From NCBI GenBank assembly GCA_007844125.1, contig CM017572.1:31539307-31603306 (forward strand): a stretch of DNA of 64,000 bases, in the 5' to 3' direction. This document shows, piece after piece, positions 12,401-27,400 of this stretch (position 1 is the first letter of the stretch; each line of letters starts with the position of its first letter). The position numbers and the translations under genes are program-made. The stretch comes from Sinonovacula constricta. Taxonomy: Eukaryota; Mollusca; Bivalvia; Cardiida; Solecurtidae. A model generated the notes under the pieces. That model was given only the letters and a program-made list of their open reading frames with translations. It did not search any database and was not told the origin of the DNA.

Positions 12401-15400
12401 CATTATTAGTGGAAGAAGACTCCTGACTTATGCCTGGGTAGAACCACTGGCTCACAACATGGAAAACCTCCGCACATGAAAGTTCTCGGACTCCAGGACT
12501 CAAACAGACGTGTCGAGGGGCTGAGGAGTTACAAGTCGGCGACTCTAATTCCTCTGCCACTGGCGCCCCCAAGTGAGTAACGAAGTGATAGCTGTAATAA
12601 CCAGGTGCAATTATGTTGACTAATTTAATTTGTATTTTGTATTTTACAACACACCTGGTTTTGTCCTATAGTGCTTCGTACCTAAAAAATAGGGACCCCC
12701 AAAAAACCGACCCAGTTCAAATTCTCTCAACAAGGTGTCATATGGTGCCGAATACAATGAAGTTGAACGCAAATAGTGTGTAATCAGGTTATAATTAAAA
12801 TACATGAGTTGATATATATATATAAAAATCTTTTAAGTCAAACCAATTTAAAACTAAAATAATGTTACGCATAATTGCAGGGAAAACAATTAAATGTTTA
12901 AGTCTTTCCCTGCTAAAAAAAAGGAAGTAATAAAAAGAGAGCTAATATGAAACATAACAGTAATTGCAGTATACATGTAATAGTATCACTTTGCAAACAT
13001 GTCAATCTGTGTTCAGCTGGGACAAAGGTTCTAGTAATGAGTCAACAATCATTAATTGTTTTAATTAATTTTATGTAACTTAATGTAATTGTTTATAGTT
13101 TGTTAATACAATACATTTATTTTATAATTTCCAACATTTATATCATACAGCTCTCATTAAACACTGTATGGCTTATGTTTCATTGCTAATGAATTCCTAA
13201 CAGTAAGCAGTATCCATTAGTGATTAATTCTTAGTGTATAACGAATTCTAAATTAATTCTTTAATTAGTAACACATTTTAAATAATTCTTTTATTGCTTG
13301 GTGACACAGTAATGTTAAAATTTATCCATTTATGATTGAAAATTTTAAAATTTCAGTACTGGATTAATGGCATATTTTGTTTCAATTATTGGAGAAAGAT
13401 CAACTAGCTGGTCTGCTATAAGACCTCTGGATATTAACCAGAGAGGAGGGGGGGGGGATTTGCCCCCCCCCCCCTTCCCCAGGTAAAAGAGTAGAGTTGT
13501 AAAAACACATACATATAAGCTTAAAAAATACTAAGCTTTTAAAGTAAGTTTTGTTTTATGACTACTTAGGCCGAGGTTAGGGTCCCTAACTGTGTATATA
13601 TATCTAGTATTTACTGTGATAAAATTGAATGCATTTTGATTACAAACCCCCACCCCCACCCCTCCCACCCCCACCCCTCCACAATTTTCTAGATCAGCCT
13701 CTGATATTAACTATGTTCTGACATATGTTCAAATCAAATATCATTAATAAAGACACAGTCTAAGTTTGATACTAAGTTTTATTTACTGCCTTCATTCTGG
13801 TTAACCGAACAATATTTTGTGTAAATTTTGAACATTTGCATGTAATCTTTATTCAAAAACATTTTAGAAGCTGACACTGGTTTAAGTACTTTGTTTGTTT
13901 TGACACCTCTTTCTGTCTCCATCACACAATGGACAGCATAAATCAAATTTAATGTCAGCTGTTTTGTATAAACTACCGTTATAGAAATAATCAGTATAGA
14001 AAACTGTTATATATTTAACAAAAACCAGTTTGTTAATTACTGCAGAGTGGAGTTATCTCCCCTGATATGTCCATTAACAAGACCATTAATCATGTTAATT
14101 ATTGATGCAGCAGGGTGTCAGTGTAGCAGTGACAAGACATCCTCTAATTACCTCCCCTGCAACAACACTGACTAATACTTTACACATCAGTGAAGATCTC
14201 TTATCTTGGCAGCCATCTTGGGTGGTAACTTCAAAAGATTTTCAGATGAATTGTATAGAAGCGTAAATTTTATCTTCTTGTTATTTCTTCATTTGTGGTC
14301 CAAAAATTAAAAGCTATATACCATTGAAAAGCTCTTGAAATTGATATTTTTAGAATACAATATTTCTAAAATTGATAAATGCAAAAAGAATAAATACACA
14401 GAAATAAATAAAATTATTGGCTCATCCTTAAACAAAATGAATACAGCTTCGTTTTTGGTTGTATTTTTTTTTTTTTACCTTTTAAATTATCAAAATATAG
14501 CAGATTGCAGGGTAGGAAAGTGGACTTGAGGGGGGCAAGGACGAATTGACTGTATGAAGAAATCCCTTAATTACTACCCCTGCAACATCTCTAACTAATC
14601 ACCTTGCTGAAAGGAAGCTGACAGCAGCCGAAGGGGGATGGGTGGGGGAGCAGGGCAGGAACATGGGCGAGAAGAAATGGGGCAGGGAAGGAATGGGTGT
14701 AGAAACAGTGGCATTGAAAAGCTTCTTTTTTTTTCTACCCCTTTTGTAAATGGGTCAGGTTTCCAGCCAATCTGAGAGTTTTCGCGTCGTGAAATCATGT
14801 AAAAAAATTTAAAAACATGGTGACGGCAAACAAATTGTAAAATTGTGAATCTGTCATAGGAAATCTGCCAACATTTACATTTAAATACATTGTTATTAAT
14901 GACTCTCATAGATTATCTTGTGGGATTTTGCATAAATTATCAACAATGTATTTTGTGTATACAACATCCCATGGATTAATTAGTTAATTATGCATACATT
15001 AGAAAAGCGTGGTTATTTTTATTTTTAATTAAAGGTGGTATCCATCAGTTTGCCTATATAAAAAACAATTAATAAAATTTTACCCATTTTGAGGGAAAAT
15101 TTGGGCATAATTTCAGCATAAACTCATGCTTTAGCCTAAATAAAGGTGACTCTGAACACTGCCTACATTGTTGGATGGTAAAAATTGTGAAAACATTGTT
15201 TAAAATGTTTCTTCCTTTCAAATAAGCTGGATGAAGATTTCAGCATTAAAAAAAGATACCCATGTCAGAGTGGGTTGCCCGGATTAAAATATGAAGAAAT
15301 GTCAAACGAAATATGGTCACAGGATTTTCTTAGTTTAAAAATAGCTAAGTGTGCAGCGTGGCTAAGATAGAATAAACATGTTTATAATGACAAGAAGAGT

Positions 15401-18400
15401 GTAATACTTCACTTTTGACATACATTAGAATGTCAATTAAAATCATTTCACAGAATTTTATCTGATACAAAATTTTTTTTACATACATTTAGTTGTTTAA
15501 GAAAAGATTGGGATTTGGAATTTTCTGGCATTTTTCCCGATACTGTGCAGTGACATTTCTATCATTATAGCACAGGGGCACTTATGAGGTGCCCAGGGAC
15601 TGAACCCGGCCGGTCCATTATACTGACACCGACGAGTCAGGTGTAATGCTGTCACCTTAGCCCCAAGCGTTAGGAGGGAAGCCACTACTACCAACTTTAA
15701 AGTCTTTGGTTTGACCCTGCTGGGGTTTGAACCAGCGACCTCTCAATCCGCAAGCTGACGCTCTAGCACTTGAGCTATTGCGGCAGATTTTTGAGAAAAG
15801 AACATTTGATCCGAACTGTTGGATACCACCTTTAAATAGTGAATAGATCTTTATATCTAGATAAAAACAAAATTATATTTTGTCACTAATATCAGGATAC
15901 TTGTATTTTTTATTGGTGCAAATGCATACATGTGAACTCTCTCGCTTTTGGGGAGAGACTCCCTCTTTTAAGGTTAAAAATTATTTTGAAAACAAGGGGT
16001 GTTTTACACATTTTCAAAAATCTCCCTACTTGGAAACAGATAACTTCCTTCTTTGTTTATATGAAAATAACAAATCTCCCACTTTGCAAGTAAAAAAAAC
16101 CTCCCACTTTGGCCTAAGAAAGAGTTTACATGTATGACTTCCCAAGGACTTTCAAAACCATTTTTATTTTAAAGAAGTAACTTCCATCTGTCCAGAACAT
16201 GTATCATCTTTGGAAATTTTCTTCTTATTCGAATAAAACTACTTAGGGATAATTTAAAGGCCATTAAGAAGCGTGTTATTTTATAAAGGACAATATTTAT
16301 TAGAGCATAAATCTGAATATTTGCTGCATAAAGTTGCTAAACTTGGCATATCAATGAGGATCTAAATTGAGGTGCCAGATATAATCTGAACTGGCATTAG
16401 GGTCATTATGCAAATGAGGGGATGGTGACATGATACGCTGCAGGCCTTTTACTGTCCAATAGCAAACAATCCAGGACCAGATGACTGCCATATAAGGTAA
16501 GGGGGGATCTGCAGTGTTTGTTTGATATCTTCTTTTTAAAAATATACCAGCAACATAATTATGGGTATAAAAGCACCATCTAGAGATTGGTTGTCGAAGA
16601 CAACTACATGTACCAGCACATTGAAGGTCAGGATGACATTAAGATTTCATCCCAGCCTGGATTTAAAGCTATAAATGAGCCAGCAACATTTTAAAAACAA
16701 TTCTAAAATCCTAATTATGTAAATTAAATATTTAATTAATTAATCTGAACAAAAAATATCTGGCTGATTAATTAAATTACTACAAATACATTTAAACAAT
16801 GATAATCTGCATAAAAACACACACACAAAAAAAAAACAATAAAAAATAAAAATATATAATTATATGCAGAAGTTTCAGCTTGCCACAACAACATTATATA
16901 CAAACGAAGCCATCTATCTCTGCACACAATTTACAACTGAATACAGCCATGTGACACACCTGCAAACAATATCCACACAATATCCAAACAGCTGATATAT
17001 AAAGCCAAAATAAGTCAACACAGTCACACATATATAGCTACTAAACTTCATTTTAAATTTTTTAATGGTTTTAATGACTATAATTAGTCAAGTTTTTAAT
17101 ATTTAATAATGGATTTAACTTTCCTTATTTAAGGATTCTAAAAGAGTGTTAATGCTCTTTTTCAGATTAATAGAAAAAAATAACGGCCATCACTTTTTTG
17201 GGGCTTAGTTTCAAATCTGGTTGCATAAGCTCAATGTTTTGGTTGTATGTATTTCATATTTAATAAAAATATTAATTATAATTAAAATGTTTTTTTATAT
17301 TACCATGTGTTCTTTGACTAAATATTTATTTAAGTCATAACAAGCAACACAAAGCAATGTGCTTTTTAAATAATATCTTTGCAGTTAATATGAAATAAAA
17401 AATCTTAATAGTACAATTTATGCAGATTTGAAACTAAGCACAAAAATGTAATGGCCATTGTTTGTTTATTGGGTTTATCGTCCTGCCGACAGTATTTCAG
17501 TTATCTGGAGACAGTGTCAAGCAGATATAGTGCTGAACTCACTGTGTATAGCATGCCGTGAACACCTGGCATGATACCACACCCAGTCACATTATCCTGA
17601 CAATGGGCCAACCAGACATGGAACTACCCTTATATTGGCTTGGACGTTTGCAAGAGAGCTATACCACTATTTTTAACGACTGGTATGTTGCGATTGGGAT
17701 CAAACCTGGGGCCTCCCGTACCTGGAGCCGACGCGCTGCTAATTGCACCACCAGGTCCAGTCTTATTTTACATGTTTAGGTAGAAAAAGACTCACATTTT
17801 TTTAACACAATGATGCTTTTGATGTTTTTAGTCTTAATTGTGTTATTAATGATATTATTGACATTGTTGTTAGTACTGAAGCTGGTATAATTGATACAAT
17901 AAATAAAAATGGTTTTTTATGATTAAGTTGGGAAACTCTCATTTCACCTTTCATTTATATGATTAAGTAATATATGTTTTCAGATAAATAAATGAATTAA
18001 TTAAAATTATTAATAAAGTTACAAATATAAATTACTTCTACACTACTTATGTGCCAAATGCCTGCTAGATTATCATAATATTACGTTTCCTAGTCATGTT
18101 AAAATCCATTTCCCCTCACAGAATTAACAAAAAAAATAAATAGCCACTGTAATTAATGCTAATTAAGGAATTAACTGGTAATATCCATCTAGGATCTATT
18201 GATCTTTGCAGGTGAACTAAATATTAAAGGTGGTGGACTTTTTGCCACTCGAACACATCCAAGGATATCCAACCAATGTTTCTTTGGTGTTTTGTATTGA
18301 GTTTTTTTTTTGCCTAATGCATAATTTTCTGTCGAGTTAAGATATTTTTTACTTTTGAGTTGTTGTTTTTTACCACAACCAAAATGGCAATTCAATTTAT

Positions 18401-21400
18401 AATCAATCTTCACAAAGAATATGGATTTCTGTTATGTATAGATATCAAATCTGAGGGCAAACCTTTTTTGCGGGGAAGGGCTCATGTACAAATCTGAATA
18501 ATGAACTTAACCATTCTTATAAGAGCACCCAGGATAAAAACACATGTAAGCCATGCAGTAATGTTCATGTCAGTTGTGTTGCATGGCAACCCTCACATAA
18601 GTCTGTTGTATCAATTTGTTAAAGCTCATATTCAACAGTTTGGACCAAAATGTGTTTTTTTCAAATAACCAAATGGGTTATTGTTAACTGAAAAGTTCCT
18701 ACAAAATGCTGTTCATTGATGTTCTAGATCTGTGTGAACAGTCAAGCATACATCACCACCCATCATTGCAATAAGCTTTTTCCTATCTGAGCCAAACTGC
18801 AGAGATAGCTATTTTTAAACTTAGAAAATCATGTGACCACTTACTTTTAAAATCATGTTATAAAGTCAACCGGGTAATCCGCTCTGACATCGATATCTAT
18901 TTTTGAGACTACTATCGATGTTTTTATTCATTTGGAAAGAAAACACATTCAGATTGATTTCTATTGCGATTCGTTCTGTCTAACAATTTCGTTAGTGTTT
19001 AAAATTGTATTTATAAAGACTAAAGTATAAATTTATACAAAATTTATGCCCACATTCCCCAAAGCAGTGGTTTGATATAGTTATACGTATTTGATATCGG
19101 CAAACTTTCAAATACCACCTTTTTACAAGTGACCTTAACTTATTTTTTTTTCTCAAAGTTTTTTTTTTTTCCCCCAAAAGACCTTAAATAGTGAAGACAT
19201 TCGAACATATTTTTTTGCCTCAAAAGACCTAAAATAGTAACCATGTGTTCAAACATTTTTTTTTGCCTAACGATCCGATAGCACCTTTAAGCATTGACAG
19301 TTGTGTCACCATGGAAACACAATATTTTAAGCGAAAAGCAGTTCTGCAGTTAATATATTATAACATACAAGACAATGATAAAACAAGCTAATTAAACATC
19401 TCATTAAATAAGCACACCTGGATTAATTAAGTCTACATATGACTGTAGAAAAAAGGGAATTGTTTATTTGAAGTTTTATTTAATACATTAATTAATAGTT
19501 AGTCAGAGTAATTGACTTTAGAAGCAGAAAAGAAAAAATAAAGGTTTAATTAAACTTTATCCATTTTAATTAGTTATTTGAGGGATTTTCTGGCATTTTT
19601 GCCAATACTGTGCAGCGATATTTCTATCATTATAACACAGGGGCATGTTAAAATAACTAAACCGGCCGCACTGGCTCAAGTGGTAGAGCTTCAGCTTGTG
19701 GATCTGGAGGTCGCTGGTTCAAACCTTAGCAGGGTCAAACCAAGGACTTTAAAGTTGGTAAAGTTGGAACCATCCGGGCTCAGTCCCTGGGCACCTCATA
19801 AAAGCCCCTGTAATATAATGATAGAAATGTAGCTGCACAGTATGGGCAAAAATGCTGGCAAATCCCATCCCATCCCGGGCCAACCAGTCTTGGAACTACC
19901 CTTATATTTGCTTGAGCATTAGCAAAGGAGCTATACTACCATTTTTTATGACTTTGGTATGTCACGGCCCGGGATTGAACCCGGGGCCTCCCGTACCTGG
20001 AGCCGACACTCTACCGACTGCGCTTCTAGGTCTGGTTTACTCGCTATGCTAACAATTCTTGAAATTATAAAGGGATTAGTAATATTGTGCAGAATAAGAA
20101 AGACAGATTTCTAAACTGAAACAAATAGGCGCTGTTAGTGGTCATTCTTTTTCTTTAGTAAGCTCATCTTCTGGGAATAGTCTAAATCTACATAAATGGG
20201 AGACCTATAGTTTAATATTTAGAAAGAAATTAAAATGAGTTATATTCAGTGTGTATCTGGTATGGCACATCTAATTGTGCTGAAATAATGTTAAAAATAA
20301 AAGCTCAAATTGTTTTATATTTATCAAAGTAAGTTTTGTTTTGAATGTAAGACATACCGTAAACTTTGTATTTAACGCCCCCAGGGGCGTTACAATTTCC
20401 AAAAAGGGGGCGTTCATTAAAATTCAGTTACCTGTACTTTTAAAAGTTTGAGCAATTAAGTTTAATTTAGATAAAAGTGAAGTTAACACTGTTATTCATA
20501 GGATTATTGGATTATTGAAGACTTTATGTGGACAGATGGTGAATAAAGACAGTTTTATTTTACAATTTTTACAAACATGTTTTTAAATAGATTGTTCCTT
20601 CATCTTTTTTTTGAAAATCTTTTTTTTTTTTTTTTGGGGGGGGGGGGGAGGTTATTATGAAGTTTATGGTAATAAGTTGTCTATTAAGTAAAAGTATTTC
20701 AAAGAATAATAGTGAGAAGTTTAAATGAAGAAATTCATTAAAAAAAAAAAAAGGAGGCGTTTTAATTCTTTTCATGTACACAAAAATGTACCGGTACCCA
20801 TTCAATACATCTGTTGTGCTAAACTTCTGTTATTTTGTTACTTTATGCATCTAGCTACTTAGCTACGGTTGTCAATGAAACAAAGAAACAAAACAAACAA
20901 ACAAAAAAACACAAAAAAAAAACATAAAATAATTAGGATTAACAATTTTTAAAGCTTACACAATCTCATCAAACTTAACAAACAATCAAACTGGCTATAT
21001 TTTTGTCAAACTGAACAAAACAATACATTTTTAACAGCTGTTTATATGAAACATGATGGGTTAATGAAGTCAGATGCTGTGGTGAGGTGAGATGGTCACA
21101 GAGCCAACAGAAATAAAGGTGAACTACCCATGAAATTGATATAAACATGAGTCCTCAGTAAAAAATGAGTTCATTTCTTCATACAAAGTTCTTAGTTTTT
21201 GGCCTACAAATTACATGCAAGGAAAATAAGAAGTATTTCTTGTTTTGTTTTTTGTTACATCACACCGGCAAAATTATGGTTATATTGACATATCCAGCTA
21301 ATTATTGGTGGAGGAAGACCCCCCCCCCCCCCCCCCCCCCCCCCCGACTTATGTCTGGGTAGAACTACCGGTGCACTGCAAGGAAAACCTTCCCACATGG

Positions 21401-24400
21401 AAGTTCTCACCCTGACCGGAGCTCGAACCCAAGCTGCAAGGGGTTTAGGAAACCCATATAAACGACTCTAACCGCTCGGCCACTGGCGCCCTCTATCTCC
21501 TGAGAATAAGCAGCAAGTAGTGCAGATCCTGACCGTAGAGCTGGCTGTTCTTGACCTACATTACTTGCCTAAAACTGACCAATCTGTGCTTAGAAAGCTA
21601 AGACTTAATAACAAAAGTTATCTTCACAAAGAAAAAGTTCTTAAAATTTGGTTTAAAAAAAACAATTAAAAAAAAATGAAAAAATGAAAAACAGGTTTGC
21701 ATGACAAATTAAATAAAATTACATAAAATTCACTGTTCTAGAATTCTTTTTTTTTTCTTCTTTTTTTCTTTTTTTCTTAATTTGTGTTAAAAAGTCTTTT
21801 ATATAAAATTTCCTAATGTAAACAAGACAATAAATGAATCTTGAATATAGGTTATAACAAGGTTGAAATGGTTTCCATTCCTTCATTACTGTCGACTCTG
21901 CTGTTATTTTTTCTGGTTGATCTAAAGATGATTATTTATTGAGAAAGGACTGTTTCCTTGTTATAATTTGATGCCCATAATTTATTATTTACCTGGCTAA
22001 AAACAACAGCTGTTCTACGAGCTGGAAACACCTTTAGAGTTGAGAATGTTTCATATTAATGGCGTAGATTGGTGAAATAGAAATTGTCTCCCTTGTTAGT
22101 TAATATCCGAGGTATTCCAAACAGTAGGTAGGTCCTTTTAGTTGGAATTCTTGGACTTTATCATCTGTTCTTTTGTAGATATTGCAATTACAAACAGTGA
22201 ATTTCTTACTTTTGCATAAATATAAGCTTAACATTAATTTAAATACTTATAGAGATATGTTATTTAAAAAAGAAAATTGACATATTTATTGATGATGGAT
22301 AACCAGCATATCATAAGAAAGGCAGAAAAGTCAACATACACTCCAAACAGCACAAGCATAAAAACCGAGTAAAACAAATGAAAGGACCTACTTGCATTTA
22401 GGCATTATTCAAGGGAGATTACTCAATAATGTCTCTCTTTAGTTAAAGTGTGTTTCCAACATGTATAAGGTTAAAATAGATGTGTACGCTGCATCAAAAA
22501 TCAGCCACAACATGATTTTATATCAGCATTTATCTCTTATTAATACAGTTTATTATCATAATTGTCTCTTATAAAATCCCTAAAGCAACCAGTGCCTTAA
22601 ATATATGCCCAGATCTTTTGCTCTGTTTGATACGATAGGCAGCCCATTTCCAGCCTGGGGATTAAACCAACAATCCAGAGATTATCAATAATGCGCACAT
22701 CTTGCATACATGTGAACTTTTTCTGAGGCCAAATTGGGAGATTTTCACAAGCAAATTGGGAGATCTGTTATTTTTATATAAACAAAGAAGAAAGTTATCT
22801 GTTTCTAAATAGGGGAATATCTGAAAATGTGTAAAACAACCAAGTAAGAAGACCAAAAAAAAGACAGCAAGTTATTTTTTGGTTTGTTGTCCTTTTACTG
22901 CATGGCACCGACATATTGGCGACGTCCAGCTAATTATTGGTGTACGAAGACCCCCAGATTTAAGTTTGGGAAGAAACATCAGTTAGCTGGAAAACCTCCC
23001 CACATGAAAGTTCTTGCCCTTACTGGGACTCGAACCCACGCAGTGAGGGGCTGAGGAGTTTCAAGTCACCGACTATAACTGCTCAGCCACAGGCGCACTG
23101 TACCCCCCACCCTCCAAGACAGAAAGAAAAAAGATTAGAAGTAAAGAATACTGTGTATATTATTTTTATGTTATTATTTATTATTAATTATGTGTTTGCA
23201 AAATTAGCAATCTCTGGGTTAGTTGCTTTGACAAAGTTTAAAGCTCTAACTAATAGATGAGGATGAACATCATCGATGATGATGATGATGATGATGATGG
23301 TGATGATGATAATGGTGATTAATGATGATAAAGATGGTGATGATGATGATGATGATGGTGATGATGATAATGGTGATTAATGATAATAAAGATGGTGATG
23401 ATGGCAAGGGTGAGGCTGAGTAGCTACACAGTGACAAACAGTCCTATACAAATGTTCCTACCTTCCTTCACACCCGAGTCAGCTGTTGTAATAGAGTACA
23501 GAGATAACTGTAACATGGGGTCAACAAAACAGGACTGTGATAGAACATTGGGTTAATGTCGTGAACACGTGAACATGTGTTTGTCTTCATGTGGGGCACA
23601 TGTTGTGAACACATGTACATGCATTGTCAGCATGTGGGGCACATGTTGTGAACACATGGGGCACACATTGTGAACACATGGGGAAAGTGTCCTGAACACA
23701 TGGGGAACATGTTGTAAACACATGGAAATATGTCATGAACACATGGGGCTAATGTTGTGAACACACTAGAAACACACTTGTTATTGCTCAATGAGAAACA
23801 CAGATCATATTAACATACTGGTACTAGTATCTCTCATAGCAATTGTGCTTTTAATTCTGTGGAGTTATGCACTTTTAATTAGGTTATAATTATGAGTCCT
23901 TAAAAAAGAGACACTATTTTAACAATCAAATATTACTATTTAAGACAACATTACTATCATAAAAAAAAATGCTTATATCCATCTTAACAATTCTTTGTTC
24001 AATGTAAAAATCTAACAACACAATAAAAGCTATATAACAACATCTAATAATACAAAATAGAAGTTTTTACACTACTGGTTAAGCAATTTGTGAAGATATT
24101 TGATAGAAGTTCACAACCACGATTGCATGGACAAAATACATCAGGTTGTCTGCAATTTTTAATGTTCTAAAGGCTATTGAAGATTCATAATGGAAATGTA
24201 TTCATTATTCATCAATTGTAAGCTGTGATAACTAACAAAACTTTAAATATCTTCAGAATGACTGGCTTCTTTTACTATAAACAAGATTTAAATCTTTATC
24301 AACTAGAAAGAAATGTAAACAACACATGGCAGTTTAGGCTGAATATTAGCTTAGAAATACCTAAATCTTTATTAAGAGACAGAACTGTAAATAGCTGTAA

Positions 24401-27400
24401 ACAACACATGGCAGTTATCACTGAATCTTAACTTAGAAATACTGAAATCTTCATAAAGGGAGAGAATTGTAAATAGTTGTAAACAACACATGGCAGTTAT
24501 CACTGAATCTTAACTTAGAAATACTGAAATCTTCATAAAGGGAGAGAATTGTAAATAGTTGTAAACAACACATGGCAGTTATCACTGAATCTTAACTTAG
24601 AAATACTTAAATCTTCATTAAGGGACAGAACTGTAAATAACTGTAAACAACATGGCAGTTATCACTGAATCTTAACTTAGAAATACTGAAATCTTCATTA
24701 AGGGAGAGAATTGTAAATAGTTGTAAACAACACATGGCAGTTATCGCTGAATCTTAAACTTAGAAATACTAAAATCTTCATAATGGGAGAGAACTGTAAA
24801 TAATTGTAAACAACACATGGCAGTAAATGCTGAATCTTAACTTACAAGCTTAAAACCATTACAAGTCATAACAAAATTTATATGTTTTTGAAATGTTACT
24901 TGTTATGATTTATGAAATACATTTTTTACACACATTAGAAAATGGTAAGTTTAAGTTGAGAACATGAAATTAACTGAAAATTATTTACAGCTGGTACTAC
25001 TAAATGATTGTTGATGATAATAAATGATGAGGATAATGATAAACATATCTCAGATGTAAGCCAACTACTAAATGATTGTTGATGATAATAAAATGATGAG
25101 CATAATGATAAGATATCTCAGATTTAGGCTAAGAGACCATTATTGTCTGACTATTTTAATGTTCAAAAATATTTTATCAACATCAGTCTTGTCCACACAA
25201 AAAAGAAATAAAATTCTCAGAAAAACATCAATTATTAAACAATATTTCTAACCAGAAATCCTAATAAGTAAACAATGTTGATTTTTTCATCATAAAAATG
25301 TAACCAGTGAACATCCAAGAAACTTTCTCATATAACCAGTTTAAGCAAATGACTGTTACAATTTCTTCATCATTTTCATGTATAATAAACTTTAAATTAG
25401 TATTTGCTTCATGACTATCGTGGTATGGACAGTTAGACACTGCAAGTCTAGGAGAGCATACAGGAATCAAGCAATGTGCATGGGTTGCTATAGTAACAAA
25501 CTGTCAACAATGGAGTGTTCGCAGCCTATGGATATGGGGGTCAAACAGCTTACCATACGGACTGAACTCTCACCTTTAGAAACATTGCTTTCAGCTTGAA
25601 CAGAACAAAAAATTGTGGTAAACTCGTCAGCTGCAAAACAGAACTTGAAACAGAGTTTCAAACTCCATTTTTGTAAAAATTGTGAAATCCTGATCAAAAG
25701 ATTGGATCCTATTTACGATGTTCTGAGTTTTGATTGACAGCTGGAACGGAAACAATGATAAGCAATAGCAATTATGCGATTGCTTTCATTTTTGTTTTTG
25801 AAATACATTGCAGCAACCATTTATGATCATTATAGCAACGTCCAGCTTTTTGGTGGAGGAAGACCCCAGACACTTGTCTGGGTAGAACCACTGGTGTACC
25901 GCAAGTCAGCTGGAAGACCTTCTCACATTAAGTCCTCCGCCCCAAACGGGACTCGAACCAAGCGGTGAGAGGCATTAATGGGTAGGTGTAAAGGAATATA
26001 TAGTTAAGTAAAGGTCCGGTTTATGGTCTTCTACACCGACATCATATTGAGCCGACTTCACGGTTTTACCCCCTGGTCAATGGGTATATTCGTAGATCCC
26101 GTATGAGCACCTGAGACATATGGCGCAAGAAAGTTATTTGCATGACTTGAAGACCCCTTGCAGGTATTCATTTATACACCTGAGTGAAGCAGAACAATTG
26201 AGGGTTAATTTCTTCCTCAGGGAAATTGAGGCGACCAGACCAAGGTTCGCAACCATGGACCCTAATATCCAGTCGTGCGTTCAAACACTGGACTATCCTG
26301 CTTCTCAATATATCCTATAGTTGTTTGTTAATTGGGTTTATCATTCCACCAACAGTATTTTAATTATCTGGAGATGGTGTCCACTTGAAACAGATATAGT
26401 GCTGCCGTCACTGTGTATAGCATGTCGTGAACACCTGGCATGATACCACACCCAGTCACATTATCCTGACACCAGGCCAACCAATGGTGGAACTACCCTT
26501 ATATTTGCATGAGCGTTAGCAAAGGAGCTATACCACTACCATTTTTAATGACTTTGGTATGTGGCAGCCCAGGATCGAACCTAGGATCTCCCATACCTTG
26601 AGCCGACACTCTATTGCGTTACCAGGTTTCGTCCCTATAGTTGTAAGGCTATGTCAAAATGCATTACAGTTCCAAAGCTTTTCTGGCTTTTTTGTTAATC
26701 TATGTTATATAGTTTTATTAACTACCATGCCAAAGAAAAGTACAAAATCAATGATTTTATTTAGTCAAGGTATATTAAAGCTTGTTTTCAGTAAATAAAG
26801 GTCCGTATTCACCAACCATTCTTATGTAAGATTTACTCAAGTCATGAATTTCAATCAACAATATCTTCATGTATTTTAGCTACATGACTGCATTTTTACA
26901 TGACACTTTAACTTTGCTACTTTCAGCTTACAATCACATTGAAACTTCATAAATAAGCTTACTTTTGTTGGTATGAAAATTTTGGTTTAGGCTTAAGTCA
27001 TGATTTAGGCTTAAAAATGGTTGGGGAATATAGGACAAAGTGTTTTTTTACGGTCATGGCTTAGACAGACAGAAATGGTCCCTTAGCCTTATAGGATGCA
27101 AATGATAGAATCTGGTATGGTAAACAGTAACAACAGATCAAAACTCATGTTCTTTAAAAATTAAAAATAAAGTAAATATTATTTGATTAAAAGTAAAATG
27201 AAAACAACATGTGCTAGTAAAACATATTAAGCTGACAACATTTTTATGGGGTTTTATGCATTATTGTGCTCCATACAGTGATGGTAAATGACAGAAATAT
27301 ATTAATGTTAAACGCTTTCCATTCACAAAGTTACAAGTTATTTTAGACATGTGCCTTGTTTAGGCAAAGACTCAACACCTATACCATCGAACCACTTTGA

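Noticed and set aside
14595..14909. 104-codon minus-strand frame with a Pro-rich end
   Set aside because: It depends on a GC-rich low-complexity patch; no splice signals or homology.
25411..25697. Overlapping open frames on both strands
   Set aside because: Neither frame has a family match, and opposite-strand overlap is typical of chance frames.
26120..26320. 66-codon plus-strand frame in a less AT-rich stretch
   Set aside because: There is no homology I recognise, no splice signals, and it runs antisense inside a large intron. It could not be supported as a gene.
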